The notes: a model not told the origin generated them from the sequence alone. Shown: positions 17,854 to 26,338, counted from the first letter of the stretch. The stretch is 64,000 nt of DNA from Bradyrhizobium daqingense (GCF_021044685.1 NZ_CP088014.1:4202001-4266000); one strand, 5' to 3'. Numbers and translations are program-made.

Positions 17854-18635
17854 TGACGGCGCGCAGCGTTGCCATGACCATCGACCAGGTCGCGGTCCGC
17901 TTCGGGGGTCTGGTCGCGATCTCCGACATGAGCTTCACCGTGGGCGAGGGCGAGATCGTCAGTCTGATCGGGCCGAACGGCGCTGGCAAGACCACCGCCT
18001 TCAACGTCATGACCGGCTTTCTGACGCCGAGCGCGGGCCGCGTGACCTATCGCAACACTGCGCTCGCCGGCCTGAAGCCGCATGAGATCGCGGATCTCGG
18101 CCTGATCCGCACCTTCCAGCGCACCAGCGTCTTCCCGAATGACACCGTCTACGACAACATCCTGATTGGCCTGCATCGACAAGGCCGGGTTCGGCTGCTC
18201 GACTCCATCCTCGGTCTGCCGGGCGCGCGCGCCTCCGAGCGCAGACTGCGGCAACGCGCGGGCGAGTTGCTCGAATGGGTCGGGCTCGAACGCCGTGCCC
18301 ATGACGCGGCCGGCTCGCTGTCCTATGGGGAGCAGCGCCTCGTCGGCGTCGCGCTGGCACTGGCGGCAGAGCCATCGATGCTGCTGCTCGACGAGCCCGT
18401 CTCGGGCATGAACGCCTCGGAAACCCACCGCTTCGTCGAGCTGATCCGCAGCATCCGCGACCGGGGCATCACCATCCTCCTGGTCGAGCACGACATGCCG
18501 ATGGTGATGACCGTCTCCGACCGTATCGTGGTGCTCAACTACGGCCGCATCATCGCGGAAGGGCCCCCCGACGTGATCCGCAACGATCCGGCAGTCATCG
18601 AAGCCTATCTCGGACATGGAGCGGGACGTGCTTGA
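17853..18635 (+). CDS. Branched-chain-type ABC ATPase (LivG-like)
   Basis: A 260-residue ATPase with Walker A GPNGAGKTT, Q-loop region TFQRTSVF, signature LSYGEQRLV (a common LivG variant) and Walker B LLLLDEPVSGM. The first ATG overlaps the LivM stop; an internal ATG at 17874 is an alternative start. Its 3' end overlaps LivF by 20 bases. Confidence 0.9.
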   Translation: MTARSVAMTIDQVAVRFGGLVAISDMSFTVGEGEIVSLIGPNGAGKTTAFNVMTGFLTPSAGRVTYRNTALAGLKPHEIADLGLIRTFQRTSVFPNDTVYDNILIGLHRQGRVRLLDSILGLPGARASERRLRQRAGELLEWVGLERRAHDAAGSLSYGEQRLVGVALALAAEPSMLLLDEPVSGMNASETHRFVELIRSIRDRGITILLVEHDMPMVMTVSDRIVVLNYGRIIAEGPPDVIRNDPAVIEAYLGHGAGRA

Positions 18636-19332
18636 GATCCGGGACATGGTGTGTGGGTACGGCGGCGTCACCGCATTGCGCGGCATCTCGCTCGACGTGA
18701 AGGCCGGCCAGCTGGTTGCCCTGATCGGCGCCAACGGCGCCGGCAAGAGCACGACGCTGCGCGCGATTTCCGGCCTCGTGCCGCCGCGCGCAGGACAAAT
18801 GCGCTTCGAGGGCATCGACATCACTGGGGCAAGGCCGCCGCGCGTGCTGGCGAGCGGCATCGCGCATTGTCCGGAGGGGCGGCGCGTGTTTCCGCACATG
18901 AGCGTCGAGGAAAATCTCGACATGGGGGCCTACCTCCGTCGTGGTTCAGGCGAGATCGCAGCCGACCGCGACCGCATCTACGCGGAGTTTCCGCGACTCG
19001 CCGAGCGGCGCCGGCAGGCCGCGGGCACGCTGTCGGGCGGCGAGCAGCAGATGCTCGCGATCGGCCGGGCGCTGATGTCGCGGCCGCGGCTGATCATGTT
19101 CGACGAGCCGTCGCTCGGGCTCGCGCCCAACATCGTCGAGCGCACCTTCGCGATCATCCGCGGCATCCGCGACGCCGGCACCACGGTGTTGCTGGTGGAG
19201 CAGAATGCGTTTGCCGCGCTGGAGATGTGCGACTATGCCTACCTGTTGGAGAGTGGCCGTATCGTGCTGTCCGGCGCCGGCGCCGAGTTGATCGCGAACG
19301 AGCATGTGCGCAAGGCCTACCTCGGTGGATGA
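18616..19332 (+). CDS. Branched-chain-type ABC ATPase (LivF-like)
   Basis: A 238-residue ATPase with Walker A GANGAGKSTT, the LivF-typical HCPEGRRVFPHMSVEENL (contiguous with Q-loop), signature LSGGEQQML and Walker B LIMFDEPSLGLAP. It completes a five-component transporter. Its last codons overlap the Rieske gene. Confidence 0.93.
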   Translation: MERDVLEIRDMVCGYGGVTALRGISLDVKAGQLVALIGANGAGKSTTLRAISGLVPPRAGQMRFEGIDITGARPPRVLASGIAHCPEGRRVFPHMSVEENLDMGAYLRRGSGEIAADRDRIYAEFPRLAERRRQAAGTLSGGEQQMLAIGRALMSRPRLIMFDEPSLGLAPNIVERTFAIIRGIRDAGTTVLLVEQNAFAALEMCDYAYLLESGRIVLSGAGAELIANEHVRKAYLGG

Positions 19333-19681
19333 GGATGCCGCCGCTTCAGCCGGTGTCGGCTGGACGCCGGTCTGCAATCTCGACCGGCTGAGAGCCGACA
19401 CCATCATTCGCGTGAACGTCGCAAGCCTCGACCTGCTGGTGATCTGGAACGACGGCAATGTCGTCGCATGCGACCGCGCTTGTCCGCATGAACAGGCAGA
19501 TCTGGCTCTCGGAGAGGTGAGAGCCGGCCGGCTGTTCTGTCCGCGTCACGCGGCATCGTTCGATTTGCGCGACGGAGCGATCGATCGGGGATGGCCGAGC
19601 CCGCCGCTGCGGCTTTACCCGATACGGATCACGGGCGGACAAATCTGCGTGGACGCGCGGGAGCAGCAAGCGCCGCGATGA
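19325..19681 (+). CDS. Small Rieske-type [2Fe-2S] ferredoxin
   Basis: A 118-residue single-domain protein with Rieske ligands CPHEQADLALG and CPRHAASFDL (C-x-H ... C-x2-H). GTG 19325 overlaps the LivF stop by eight bases, so it belongs to the same transcript. Such proteins act as electron carriers for Rieske oxygenases or nitrite reductase-like enzymes. No oxygenase large subunit is in this window; the partner may be the hydroxylase, the flavoprotein at the window start or a gene elsewhere. Confidence 0.82.
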   Translation: MDEDAAASAGVGWTPVCNLDRLRADTIIRVNVASLDLLVIWNDGNVVACDRACPHEQADLALGEVRAGRLFCPRHAASFDLRDGAIDRGWPSPPLRLYPIRITGGQICVDAREQQAPR

Positions 19682-19781
19682 TGGCATCCTGCTCCTGTTT
19701 TGCCCGACGTGTCAAAGGATCGATGGTGTCGACCTGACTGTAAAAATCGTCTTTGAAAACAAAGGCATCCCTACTGTGCAT
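19629..19781 (-). CDS. Possible small hypothetical protein
   Basis: A 50-residue frame starting at ATG 19781 that begins HSRDAFVFKDDFYSQVDTID and looks protein-like in composition. It starts 17 bases after the stop of the hydrolase on the same strand, but has no clear ribosome site and its 3' third lies antisense to the end of the Rieske gene. I do not recognise it. Confidence 0.3.
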   Translation of the reverse strand: MHSRDAFVFKDDFYSQVDTIDPLTRRAKQEQDAIIAALAAPARPRRFVRP

Positions 19782-19798
19782 GGGGTTGTTTTCGTAAG

Positions 19799-20659
19799 CT
19801 AGTCCAGCAACCGGCGGACGGCGTCGACGAGGACCCCGTCTGGTCGCCGCAGGGCCTCGAGAATGGTGAAATGGTCGGCGCCCTCGACCGGAATGAGCTT
19901 GCCGGGCGCCTTCGCCGCCACGCGTTTGTCGTGGAGATTGATGGAATCGCACACGAGCGCCGGCAGCTCGTCGCTGCCATAGGCGATGTCGAGCCGCTTC
20001 GGCGTGACGGGCAGGCGCAGCGGCGACAGCGCGGCGATTTCCTCATCGGTCAGCTTCAGCGCGTTGTTGAGGCCGGTATCGCGGATGGGCGCGAGCTCGT
20101 ACACGCCTGAGATCGCCAGTCCCGCATGGACACTCGGATGGTCCAGCGCCATCGCTGCGAGATGGCCGCCGGCAGACCATCCCGACAAGACGACCGGTCC
20201 GGCAACGCCATAGGACGGGCCATTGGCGGCGAGCCAGTCGAGCGCGCGCGGGACTTCGGCGACGATGTCGGTGAGCGACACCTCCGGCGCCAGCGAATAG
20301 CCGGGAATCGCAACCGACCAGCCATGGGCGGCGACGCCTTCGACGAGCATGGCGAACAATTCGCGCGAATTGCGCTGCCAATAGCCGCCATGCAGGAACA
20401 CCAGGCATGGCGCCTCAGGCCTGGCAGCCGGGTAGAGATCGATCTTGTTGTTCGCCCGCTGACCGTAGGCCAGATCGAGATGGGATTTCAGCGTGCCTCG
20501 CAGCCGGCCGGAGGCCTCGTTCCGTTCGGCGATCAGGGCCGCGCTGTTCTTGACGGCCGCGTTGTTGTCATAGGCGGCGTCGCGTTCTGCCCGGGACAGC
20601 CCCGACCATGCGGAGCGGGGATCGAGCGGCAGACCTGTCGAATGAGCATTCTCAACCAT
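19799..20659 (-). CDS. Alpha/beta hydrolase, arylformamidase-like
   Basis: A 286-residue serine hydrolase. The oxyanion-hole segment FLHGGYWQRNSRELF is characteristic of arylformamidase/kynurenine-formamidase-like enzymes, the nucleophile elbow is SGWSAGGHLA, and GADHFTILE supplies the likely catalytic histidine. ATG 20659 is used; the frame stays open upstream without conserved sequence. It lies downstream of an Lrp/AsnC regulator on the same strand. Lrp-type regulators control kynurenine pathway genes in some bacteria, so N-formyl amide cleavage is plausible but not shown. Confidence 0.78.
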   Translation of the reverse strand: MVENAHSTGLPLDPRSAWSGLSRAERDAAYDNNAAVKNSAALIAERNEASGRLRGTLKSHLDLAYGQRANNKIDLYPAARPEAPCLVFLHGGYWQRNSRELFAMLVEGVAAHGWSVAIPGYSLAPEVSLTDIVAEVPRALDWLAANGPSYGVAGPVVLSGWSAGGHLAAMALDHPSVHAGLAISGVYELAPIRDTGLNNALKLTDEEIAALSPLRLPVTPKRLDIAYGSDELPALVCDSINLHDKRVAAKAPGKLIPVEGADHFTILEALRRPDGVLVDAVRRLLD

Positions 20660-20760
20660 AATCGCTCCGATGCGGCCCTGAAGGCATCCTCGTCTCTCGC
20701 GACGTGCTGCCGAGCGTACTCTCGACTGCCCCGTGTTGGTGCCATGGAAGCAAAACCGTT

Positions 20761-21270
20761 TCAATCCACCGCTACCGGCGGAATCGGCAGCGCGGTGATC
20801 GACTTGATCTTCTCCAACGCAAAGCGCGAGGTGACGTTCTTCAGTGGCACGGTGTGGATCAGCTTCTTGTAGAACACATCGTAGCTCGGCATGTCCGGAA
20901 TGACGACACGCAGCATGTAGTCGACATCGCCGGCCATCCGGTAGAATTCCATGACCTCGGGCATGGCGCTGACCGCCGCGGCAAAACGCTTCAGCCAGGC
21001 ATCGGAGTGATCGGAGCTCTCCACGGAGGCGAATATCGAAAGGCCGAGGCCGATCTTGTTCTGGTCGACCAGGGCGACGCACTTCAGGATCACGCCGTCG
21101 GCTTCCAGCCGCTGGATGCGCTTCCAGCACGGCGTTGACGACAGGCCGACGCGGTCGCCGATTTCAGCCACCGAGAGCGAGGCATCCTCCTGAAGCACCG
21201 TCAGGATCTTGCGGTCGATGGCGTCGAGACGGCGGCCGGTTTCGGCGAGCTGCAACGCAGCGTCGGTCAT
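20761..21270 (-). CDS. Lrp/AsnC-family transcriptional regulator
   Basis: A 169-residue regulator with an N-terminal helix-turn-helix (AIDRKILTVLQEDASLS, then GLSSTPCWKRIQRLEADGVI) and a C-terminal RAM ligand-binding domain (MAGDVDYMLRVVIPDM). Members respond to amino acids. It is upstream of and co-directional with the arylformamidase-like gene, separated by 101 bases, which suggests control of that gene. Confidence 0.9.
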   Translation of the reverse strand: MTDAALQLAETGRRLDAIDRKILTVLQEDASLSVAEIGDRVGLSSTPCWKRIQRLEADGVILKCVALVDQNKIGLGLSIFASVESSDHSDAWLKRFAAAVSAMPEVMEFYRMAGDVDYMLRVVIPDMPSYDVFYKKLIHTVPLKNVTSRFALEKIKSITALPIPPVAVD

Positions 21271-21309
21271 TGTCTGATTACCTTTGTGTCAGTGGAAGCT
21301 CGGGGGGCG

Positions 21310-22119
21310 CCGCTTGGGTTGGGTTTTCAGCCGTGGGGCCCGAACAGGAAGAACGCTCGGTGATTGCACGGGCGCTGCGCAAGGGCGCGGTCTACGCTCA
21401 GCTCGACGAGGCCGATGCCGAGACGCAGCGACACATGCGGGTATCGCAGCCGGATTTCTTCCTCCCGTTCGACCGGACCGGCATCGACCCCTTCACGCAG
21501 TGATTCCCGATCACGCTGCGTCTCGAAGGCACGGTTCGCGGCACGGGGGCTTGCGGATCATTGACGACAGTTGCGCGACGACGGTTCCAGGCCTCTATGC
21601 CGCAGGCGATGCCGCGACGCGCGAGCTGATCTGCGGTGGCTTTACCGGCGGCGGTAGCCACAATGCCGCCTGGGCGATGTCTTCGGGGTATTGGGCCGGG
21701 CAGGGCGCCGCCGAATTCGCGCGCCAGCTGGGCGCCACGGCCGGGCGTCAGGTGTTCCGACGGGGCACTGTCGGTTTGCGCTCCCGTAACGGGCGGCCGT
21801 TGCAGGGCGGTGCGCTCGCCCCAAGCGTCCAGGGCGAGGTGTTTCCCTATGAGCTGAATTACTTCCGCGAGGCCGGACGTTTGCGCCGGACGAGCAGGAG
21901 CTGCTGCGCGCGCGTCAGGCCGCCGCTATGCTTGCGACCGCGCGCTGGATGTATCGCAGCACGCTGGCGCGTCAGGAGAGCTGGGGAATGCATCGCCGCG
22001 ATGATTATCCCGATCTGGACAATCGCTATCGCCATTATGTGACGACGGGAGGTCTCGACGAGGTGTGGACCTCGGCGCAGCCGCTGCCTTCCGCCCACTA
22101 CGCCGAGGCTGCCGAATGA
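21310..22119 (+). pseudogene. Remnant of FAD-dependent fumarate reductase/succinate dehydrogenase-like flavoprotein
   Basis: Only the C-terminal part of a flavoprotein is left. In frame with 21312 it reads SVIARALRKGAVYAQLDEAD and then hits a TGA at 21501. The sequence resumes in another frame with VPGLYAAGDAATRE and GGFTGGGSHNAAWAMSSGYW (FAD-binding C-terminal motif of the fumarate reductase family). It shifts again near 21880 into the frame ending in ARWMYRSTLARQESWGMHRR and stops at 22119. The N-terminal FAD domain is absent. At least one nonsense and two frameshift changes make it non-functional. Its stop overlaps the ferredoxin start, showing that the two were once an operon. Confidence 0.8.
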
Positions 22120-22436
22120 TCGAGATCATCGATACTGAGCGGTGCACGGCTTGCGACATCTGCGTCAACGTGTGCCCGACCAACGTGTTCGACAAGACCG
22201 ACGGCATTCCCAGGATCGCGCGCCAAGGCGATTGCCAGACCTGCTTCCTGTGCGAGCTCTACTGTCCGGAGGACGCGCTGTTCGTCTCGCCGTTTGCTGA
22301 CGTCCCGCAAGCGGTCGATGTGGAAGCCGTCAAGGAGGCGGCTCTGCTTGGCAGCTATCGGCGCGCGGTGGGCTGGACCGCCGAGAGCCGACACCTGCGC
22401 GATGCAGATCGCAGCTACCGGCTGTTCGGCCATTGA
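22116..22436 (+). CDS. 2x[4Fe-4S] ferredoxin-type protein
   Basis: A 106-residue protein with two cluster motifs, CTACDICVNVCP and CQTCFLCELYCP. The ATG overlaps the stop of the ruined flavoprotein (ATGA). This flavoprotein-ferredoxin pairing is common in oxidoreductases that accept electrons from ferredoxin. The gene looks intact but has lost its catalytic partner here. The following 216 bases to 22652 hold nothing I recognise. Confidence 0.82.
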   Translation: MIEIIDTERCTACDICVNVCPTNVFDKTDGIPRIARQGDCQTCFLCELYCPEDALFVSPFADVPQAVDVEAVKEAALLGSYRRAVGWTAESRHLRDADRSYRLFGH

Positions 22437-22652
22437 AGATCATGTCGTCTTGCGGAGCGCGCCAGGAGTGGAGACCGCCTGTTCCTGTTGAAGCCGGGAT
22501 TTGAAGACCCTGGGTACCCGGTCCTTCGTCTGCCCGCACTGTAACGCGATCGACGACCGGCGCTTCGTCGAAGCGGATACTGCGGTATCTGGCCGACCGC
22601 TCTGCGTTCCCGCATCTTCACCGTTAGGACCGATCGGAACGACCAGCCACAC

Positions 22653-23094
22653 CTAGGTTTGAACCTGGCCCCAGCGTTGCACAGTGATCCGTGTCAGGCT
22701 CCGAAAAGATTACGCCTTCCACGAGCAGACCGATCAGGATCACCGTGAGCAGCCCGGCGAAGACGCTCGCGGTCTCCAGTTGCGCGCGGCTGGTGCAGAT
22801 GAACCAGCCGATGCCGCCGGAGCGGGCACTGACCCCGAACACCAGCTCGGCCGCGATCAGCGTGCGCCAGGCGAATGCCCAGCCGATCCGCAAGCCCGAT
22901 AGGATCTGGGGAAAGGCCGCAGGCACCAGGATCTCCGCGACGAACCGGCCGCCGGAGAGGCCGAGATTGCGGCCGGCCATCCGCAAAGTCGGCGGCACCG
23001 CGAGGAAGCCGCCATAGCAGGCGAGGGCTACCGGCCACAGCACCGAGTGAACGATGACGAAGATGAGGCTCGGCGTTCCCGAGTTGCTCGGCAG
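22653..23094 (-). pseudogene. Remnant of ABC transporter permease (nitrate/sulfonate/taurine family)
   Basis: The minus strand encodes the second half of an SsuC/TauC-type permease: AGRNLGLSGGRFVAEILVPA then LSGLRIGWAFAWRTLIAAEL, the binding-protein-dependent transport signature. Near 22710 a run of four T bases shifts the frame; removing one T restores the normal C-terminal sequence ending TVQRWG and a stop at 22653. The N-terminal half is missing and no ATPase or binding protein is nearby. The 194 bases to 23288 contain no recognisable gene. Confidence 0.7.
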
Positions 23095-23288
23095 AGAGGC
23101 CGTGCGGGTACTTTTACGGGCCTTTGCGCCCGACCGGTAGCGCGCCGGCCAGCGCCTCCCTCTCGAAGCCATTGCCAAATCCCGATATATATCCTTCATT
23201 GCCCTTGGCGATTGAAGGCGCACTTTCCCGTGCCGGACGCTTTCCAGCTGAACCCAATCTATTGTCCCCGTTGTTGCCTGCGATTAGC

Positions 23289-24392
23289 TCAAGACGCCTT
23301 GAGCACGCCGCGCTGGATCTGATCCGCCTCGATGCTCTCGAACAGGGCCTTGAAGTTGCCCTCGCCGAAGCCATCGTCCCCCTTTCTCTGGATGAATTCG
23401 AAGAAGATTGGCCCGATCACGGTCTTCGAGAAGATCTGGAGCAGGATGCGAGTCTGTCCGCCATCGACGACACCTTCGCCGTCGATGAGTATCCCGTACT
23501 TACGCATGCGCTCGAGCGGCTCGGTGTGCCCCTTAACGCGATCGAACGACTTGTCGTAGTAGATCGCTGGCGGCCCCGGCATGAACTCGAGCCCGCGAGT
23601 GGCAATCGCATCGGTTGCCGAATAGATGTCGTCCGTGCCGACGGCGATGTGCTGGATGCCTTCGCCCTTGTATTGGCGCAGATATTCCTCGATCTGGCTT
23701 TTGTCGTCGGCGCTCTCGTTGATCGGGATGCGGATCTTGCCGCAGGGAGAGGTCAGCGCGCGCGACGTCAAGCCCGTAAGCTTGCCCGAGATGTCGAAGT
23801 AACGGATCTCTCGGAAATTGAACGTCTGGCTGTAGAACTTGTACCAGGTGTCCATATTGCCGCGCATCACGTTGTGCGTGAGGTGATCGAGATAATAGAA
23901 GCCGACGCCTTTCGGCGTGGGATCGACCTCGCCGGTCCAGTCGTACTCGGCGGAATAGGGTGAGCCCTTCGCGCCATAAGTCTCGACCAGATACAGGAGG
24001 GAGCCACCGATCCCGACAACGGCAGGTACGCCGAGTGATTTGTCACTGCCGGTGTATTCGGTGCCGCCGAGGTCGAGGACGCGCTTCAGGGCATGTTTGG
24101 CATCGACGACGCGCCAGGCCATGGCCGGAGCGCAAGGGCCGTGCTCGGCCACGAAGCGGGCGGCATGGGAATTCGGTTCGCGGTTCAAGACGTAATTGAT
24201 CTTGCCCTGGCGCCAGATGGAAATGTCCTTGGTCTTGTGCCGGGCGACCTCGGTATAGCCCATTTGCTCGAAGAGCCTGGCGAGCTTCTGAGGCTCGGGA
24301 TGGGCGAACTCGACGAACTCGAAGCCGTCGGTACCGGCCGGGTTGGCAGCCGAAATCGTGGCGGGTGGGGCATCGTGAGGGAAGGGACCCAA
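23289..24392 (-). CDS. hppD: 4-hydroxyphenylpyruvate dioxygenase
   Basis: A 367-residue Fe(II) dioxygenase that converts 4-hydroxyphenylpyruvate to homogentisate in tyrosine catabolism. Two vicinal-oxygen-chelate domains are visible. The iron ligands appear in YYLDHLTHN, GIQHIAVGTDDI and FFEFIQRKGDDGFGEGNF, the last also being the conserved C-terminal signature. TTG 24392 is chosen because AGGAG precedes it at proper spacing and it gives normal family length; the frame is open further but without conserved residues. It is divergent from an Lrp-type gene. No homogentisate dioxygenase is in the window. Confidence 0.95.
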   Translation of the reverse strand: MGPFPHDAPPATISAANPAGTDGFEFVEFAHPEPQKLARLFEQMGYTEVARHKTKDISIWRQGKINYVLNREPNSHAARFVAEHGPCAPAMAWRVVDAKHALKRVLDLGGTEYTGSDKSLGVPAVVGIGGSLLYLVETYGAKGSPYSAEYDWTGEVDPTPKGVGFYYLDHLTHNVMRGNMDTWYKFYSQTFNFREIRYFDISGKLTGLTSRALTSPCGKIRIPINESADDKSQIEEYLRQYKGEGIQHIAVGTDDIYSATDAIATRGLEFMPGPPAIYYDKSFDRVKGHTEPLERMRKYGILIDGEGVVDGGQTRILLQIFSKTVIGPIFFEFIQRKGDDGFGEGNFKALFESIEADQIQRGVLKAS

Positions 24393-24450
24393 TGTCGCGC
24401 TCCTGGCATGGAATGTGATCGGAAGAAATATACTGCCGATCCGCTGCACG

Positions 24451-24504
24451 ATCTCCGCAAAATCCGCTCGACAGACGCGGCTGATGCGTGAAACATGCGG
24501 AGAT
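24451..24504. promoter_or_regulatory. Widely spaced inverted repeat between hppD and Lrp-type gene
   Basis: ATCTCCGCA (24451-24459) and TGCGGAGAT (24496-24504) are perfect 9-base inverted arms, 45 bases apart centre to centre, in the divergent promoter region. Lrp-family octamers bind such phased sites, so the adjacent regulator is the likely ligand. Confidence 0.4.
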
Positions 24505-24529
24505 TGACGAATTCTCGCAAGGATCATGC

Positions 24530-25072
24530 ATGGATCAGTTTGATGTAAAACTGCTACAAGCGCTTCAGTCCAATGGACGCCTGTCGAATTTTGAACTGGC
24601 CGATGTCGTGGGCCTGTCGTCCTCCCAGTGCTCGCGGCGCCGGGCCGCGCTCGAAGATGCTGGGACGATCGCAAGCTACCACGCTCACCTCGACCGCGGG
24701 GCGCTCGGGCTCGGCATCGTCGTCTTCGTGCAGGTGACGCTTGCGACCCACTCGCCGGACAATTCGAGGCGCTTCTCCAAGTTGATCGAGAGCCTGGAGG
24801 AGGTGCAGGAGGCGTACGCGCTCACCGGCGAAGCAGACTATCTGATCAAGATCACGATCACCGACCTCAAGGCGCTCTCGCGACTCCTCAACGACGTATT
24901 TCTGCCGCACGACAGCGTCGCGCACGTGCGCTCATCCATCGTTCTCGATTGCCTGAAGCAAACCGCTCGGTTGCCGTTAGGACACCTGATACCTGTCGAG
25001 ACAAGCAAGCCTCGTCCGGCGATGAATTCTCGAGCGCGCGGCGAAGGGCGTCGACGACCTAGAAAGGCTTGA
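24530..25072 (+). CDS. Lrp/AsnC-family regulator, divergent from hppD
   Basis: A 180-residue protein with N-terminal helix-turn-helix (DQFDVKLLQALQSNGRLS and GLSSSQCSRRRAALEDAG) and RAM domain (ALTGEADYLIKITI). ATG 24530 has CAAGGA seven bases upstream; an in-frame ATG at 24488 lies over the inverted repeat and is less likely. A basic C-terminal tail of about 25 residues extends beyond the usual family end. Its divergent placement suggests control of hppD by tyrosine or a related metabolite. Confidence 0.9.
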   Translation: MDQFDVKLLQALQSNGRLSNFELADVVGLSSSQCSRRRAALEDAGTIASYHAHLDRGALGLGIVVFVQVTLATHSPDNSRRFSKLIESLEEVQEAYALTGEADYLIKITITDLKALSRLLNDVFLPHDSVAHVRSSIVLDCLKQTARLPLGHLIPVETSKPRPAMNSRARGEGRRRPRKA

Positions 25073-25170
25073 GACGTTTAAGCCTGTTCTGCGGCTTGAG
25101 CATCGTCGGCGAAGTCTTGACTCGGAAGGCCAGGGTCTGTCGATTATCAAGCAACACTAATCCATGTTTA

Positions 25171-26154
25171 CTATGTCGGCGTTTGCTGATGTCGACTTGA
25201 GGCGCGCAGTTTGCGGAAATCATCGCCGGCGTGATGGGAAGAGCGCGTCAACGGTGTTGCAGATACGAGCAAGAAGCCCTTGGCATAGGCGGTCTTCTCA
25301 TAAGCGTCGAATTCGTCGGGCGTCACGAAGCTGACCACGGGGTGATGCTTTCGCGTGGGCTGCAGATACTGGCCGATGGTCAGGAAGTCGACGTCTGCGG
25401 AGCGCAAATCGTCCATCAATTGCAGCACCTCGCTCCTGATCTCGCCGAGGCCAACCATGATGCCGGACTTGGTGAAGATCTGCGGATCGAGCTCCTTTAC
25501 GCGTTGCAGCAGTCGGACCGAATGGAAGTAGCGCGCCCCCGGGCGCACCGCCAGATATTTTGACGGCACCGTTTCCATATTGTGATTGAACACGTCCGGT
25601 TTCGCCGCCACGACCGTCTCGAGCGCGCCTTGCTTGCGCAGAAAGTCCGGCGTCAGAATCTCGATCGAGGTTGCCGGGCTCGCCGCGCGGATCGCGGCGA
25701 TGGTCGCAGCGAAGTGTGCCGCCCCGCCATCGGCAAGATCGTCGCGATCGACCGACGTGACGACGACATGCTCGAGCCCAAGCTTGGCAACGGCTTCGGC
25801 GATCTTGGCGGGTTCATCAGCGTCGAGCGGGCCGGGCAGGCCGGTCCGCACGTTGCAGAATGCGCAGGCGCGCGTGCAGGTGTCCCCCATGATCATGAAG
25901 GTCGCGTGCTTCTTCGCCCAGCACTCGCCGATATTCGGGCTGGACGCTTCCTCGCACACGGTTACGAGTTTGTTCTCGCGCACGATGCGTCGGGTCTCGG
26001 CCCAGGCGTCTGAGCCCGGCGCCTTCACGCGGATCCACGCCGGCTTGCGCTGCAGGGGCGTCTCCGGACGGTTCACCTTCTCCGGATGGCGCGGCGCGTC
26101 CGGTCGCAGCTTCGCGCGCGGATCCTTGTCGAGGAGATCGAGTACGACGGTCAT
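25171..26154 (-). CDS. lipA: Lipoyl synthase
   Basis: A 327-residue radical SAM enzyme that inserts two sulfurs into octanoyl groups on lipoyl domains. The auxiliary cluster cysteines are in CEEASSPNIGEC, the radical SAM cluster is CTRACAFCNV, and the closing GFLLVSATPLTRSSHHA carries the conserved RSSxHA serine motif. It faces away from the aceE operon across a 570-base gap. Most bradyrhizobia need only one lipA, so this may be a second, PDH-linked copy; that needs the whole genome. A short unconserved tail follows the RSS motif. Confidence 0.95.
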   Translation of the reverse strand: MTVVLDLLDKDPRAKLRPDAPRHPEKVNRPETPLQRKPAWIRVKAPGSDAWAETRRIVRENKLVTVCEEASSPNIGECWAKKHATFMIMGDTCTRACAFCNVRTGLPGPLDADEPAKIAEAVAKLGLEHVVVTSVDRDDLADGGAAHFAATIAAIRAASPATSIEILTPDFLRKQGALETVVAAKPDVFNHNMETVPSKYLAVRPGARYFHSVRLLQRVKELDPQIFTKSGIMVGLGEIRSEVLQLMDDLRSADVDFLTIGQYLQPTRKHHPVVSFVTPDEFDAYEKTAYAKGFLLVSATPLTRSSHHAGDDFRKLRASSRHQQTPT

Positions 26155-26338
26155 TTGGGCAACCTCGTGTTGCGCAAGAAAGGCGCGGAGGATTCAACGC
26201 TGGCGAATTGACGTGCGCGAAAATGCAAAGACTGTCCGGCTGCAGACATTCGTTGTTCGTGCTGCGTTAGTCAAATCGTCATGCACGCACGCGCCGGCTG
26301 CTGTCCCGCCCCATGGCTCGCGTTCGCGGCCGCTCCTA

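Noticed and set aside
22665..22681. Sigma-54-like match CTGGCCCCAGCGTTGCA on the plus strand (15/17)
   Set aside because: It lies antisense within the former coding region of the permease remnant and no gene follows it in that direction. It shows that such matches arise by chance, so sites were accepted only in intergenic positions before genes.
25073..25170. Possible terminator between the Lrp-type gene and lipA (AAGCC ... GGCTT)
   Set aside because: The stem is only five bases with an eight-base loop and no T-run follows.
26170..26177. TTGCGCAA palindrome near the lipA start as an activator site
   Set aside because: Eight-base palindromes are frequent by chance and it lies closer to lipA than to the aceE promoter; no second copy was found.
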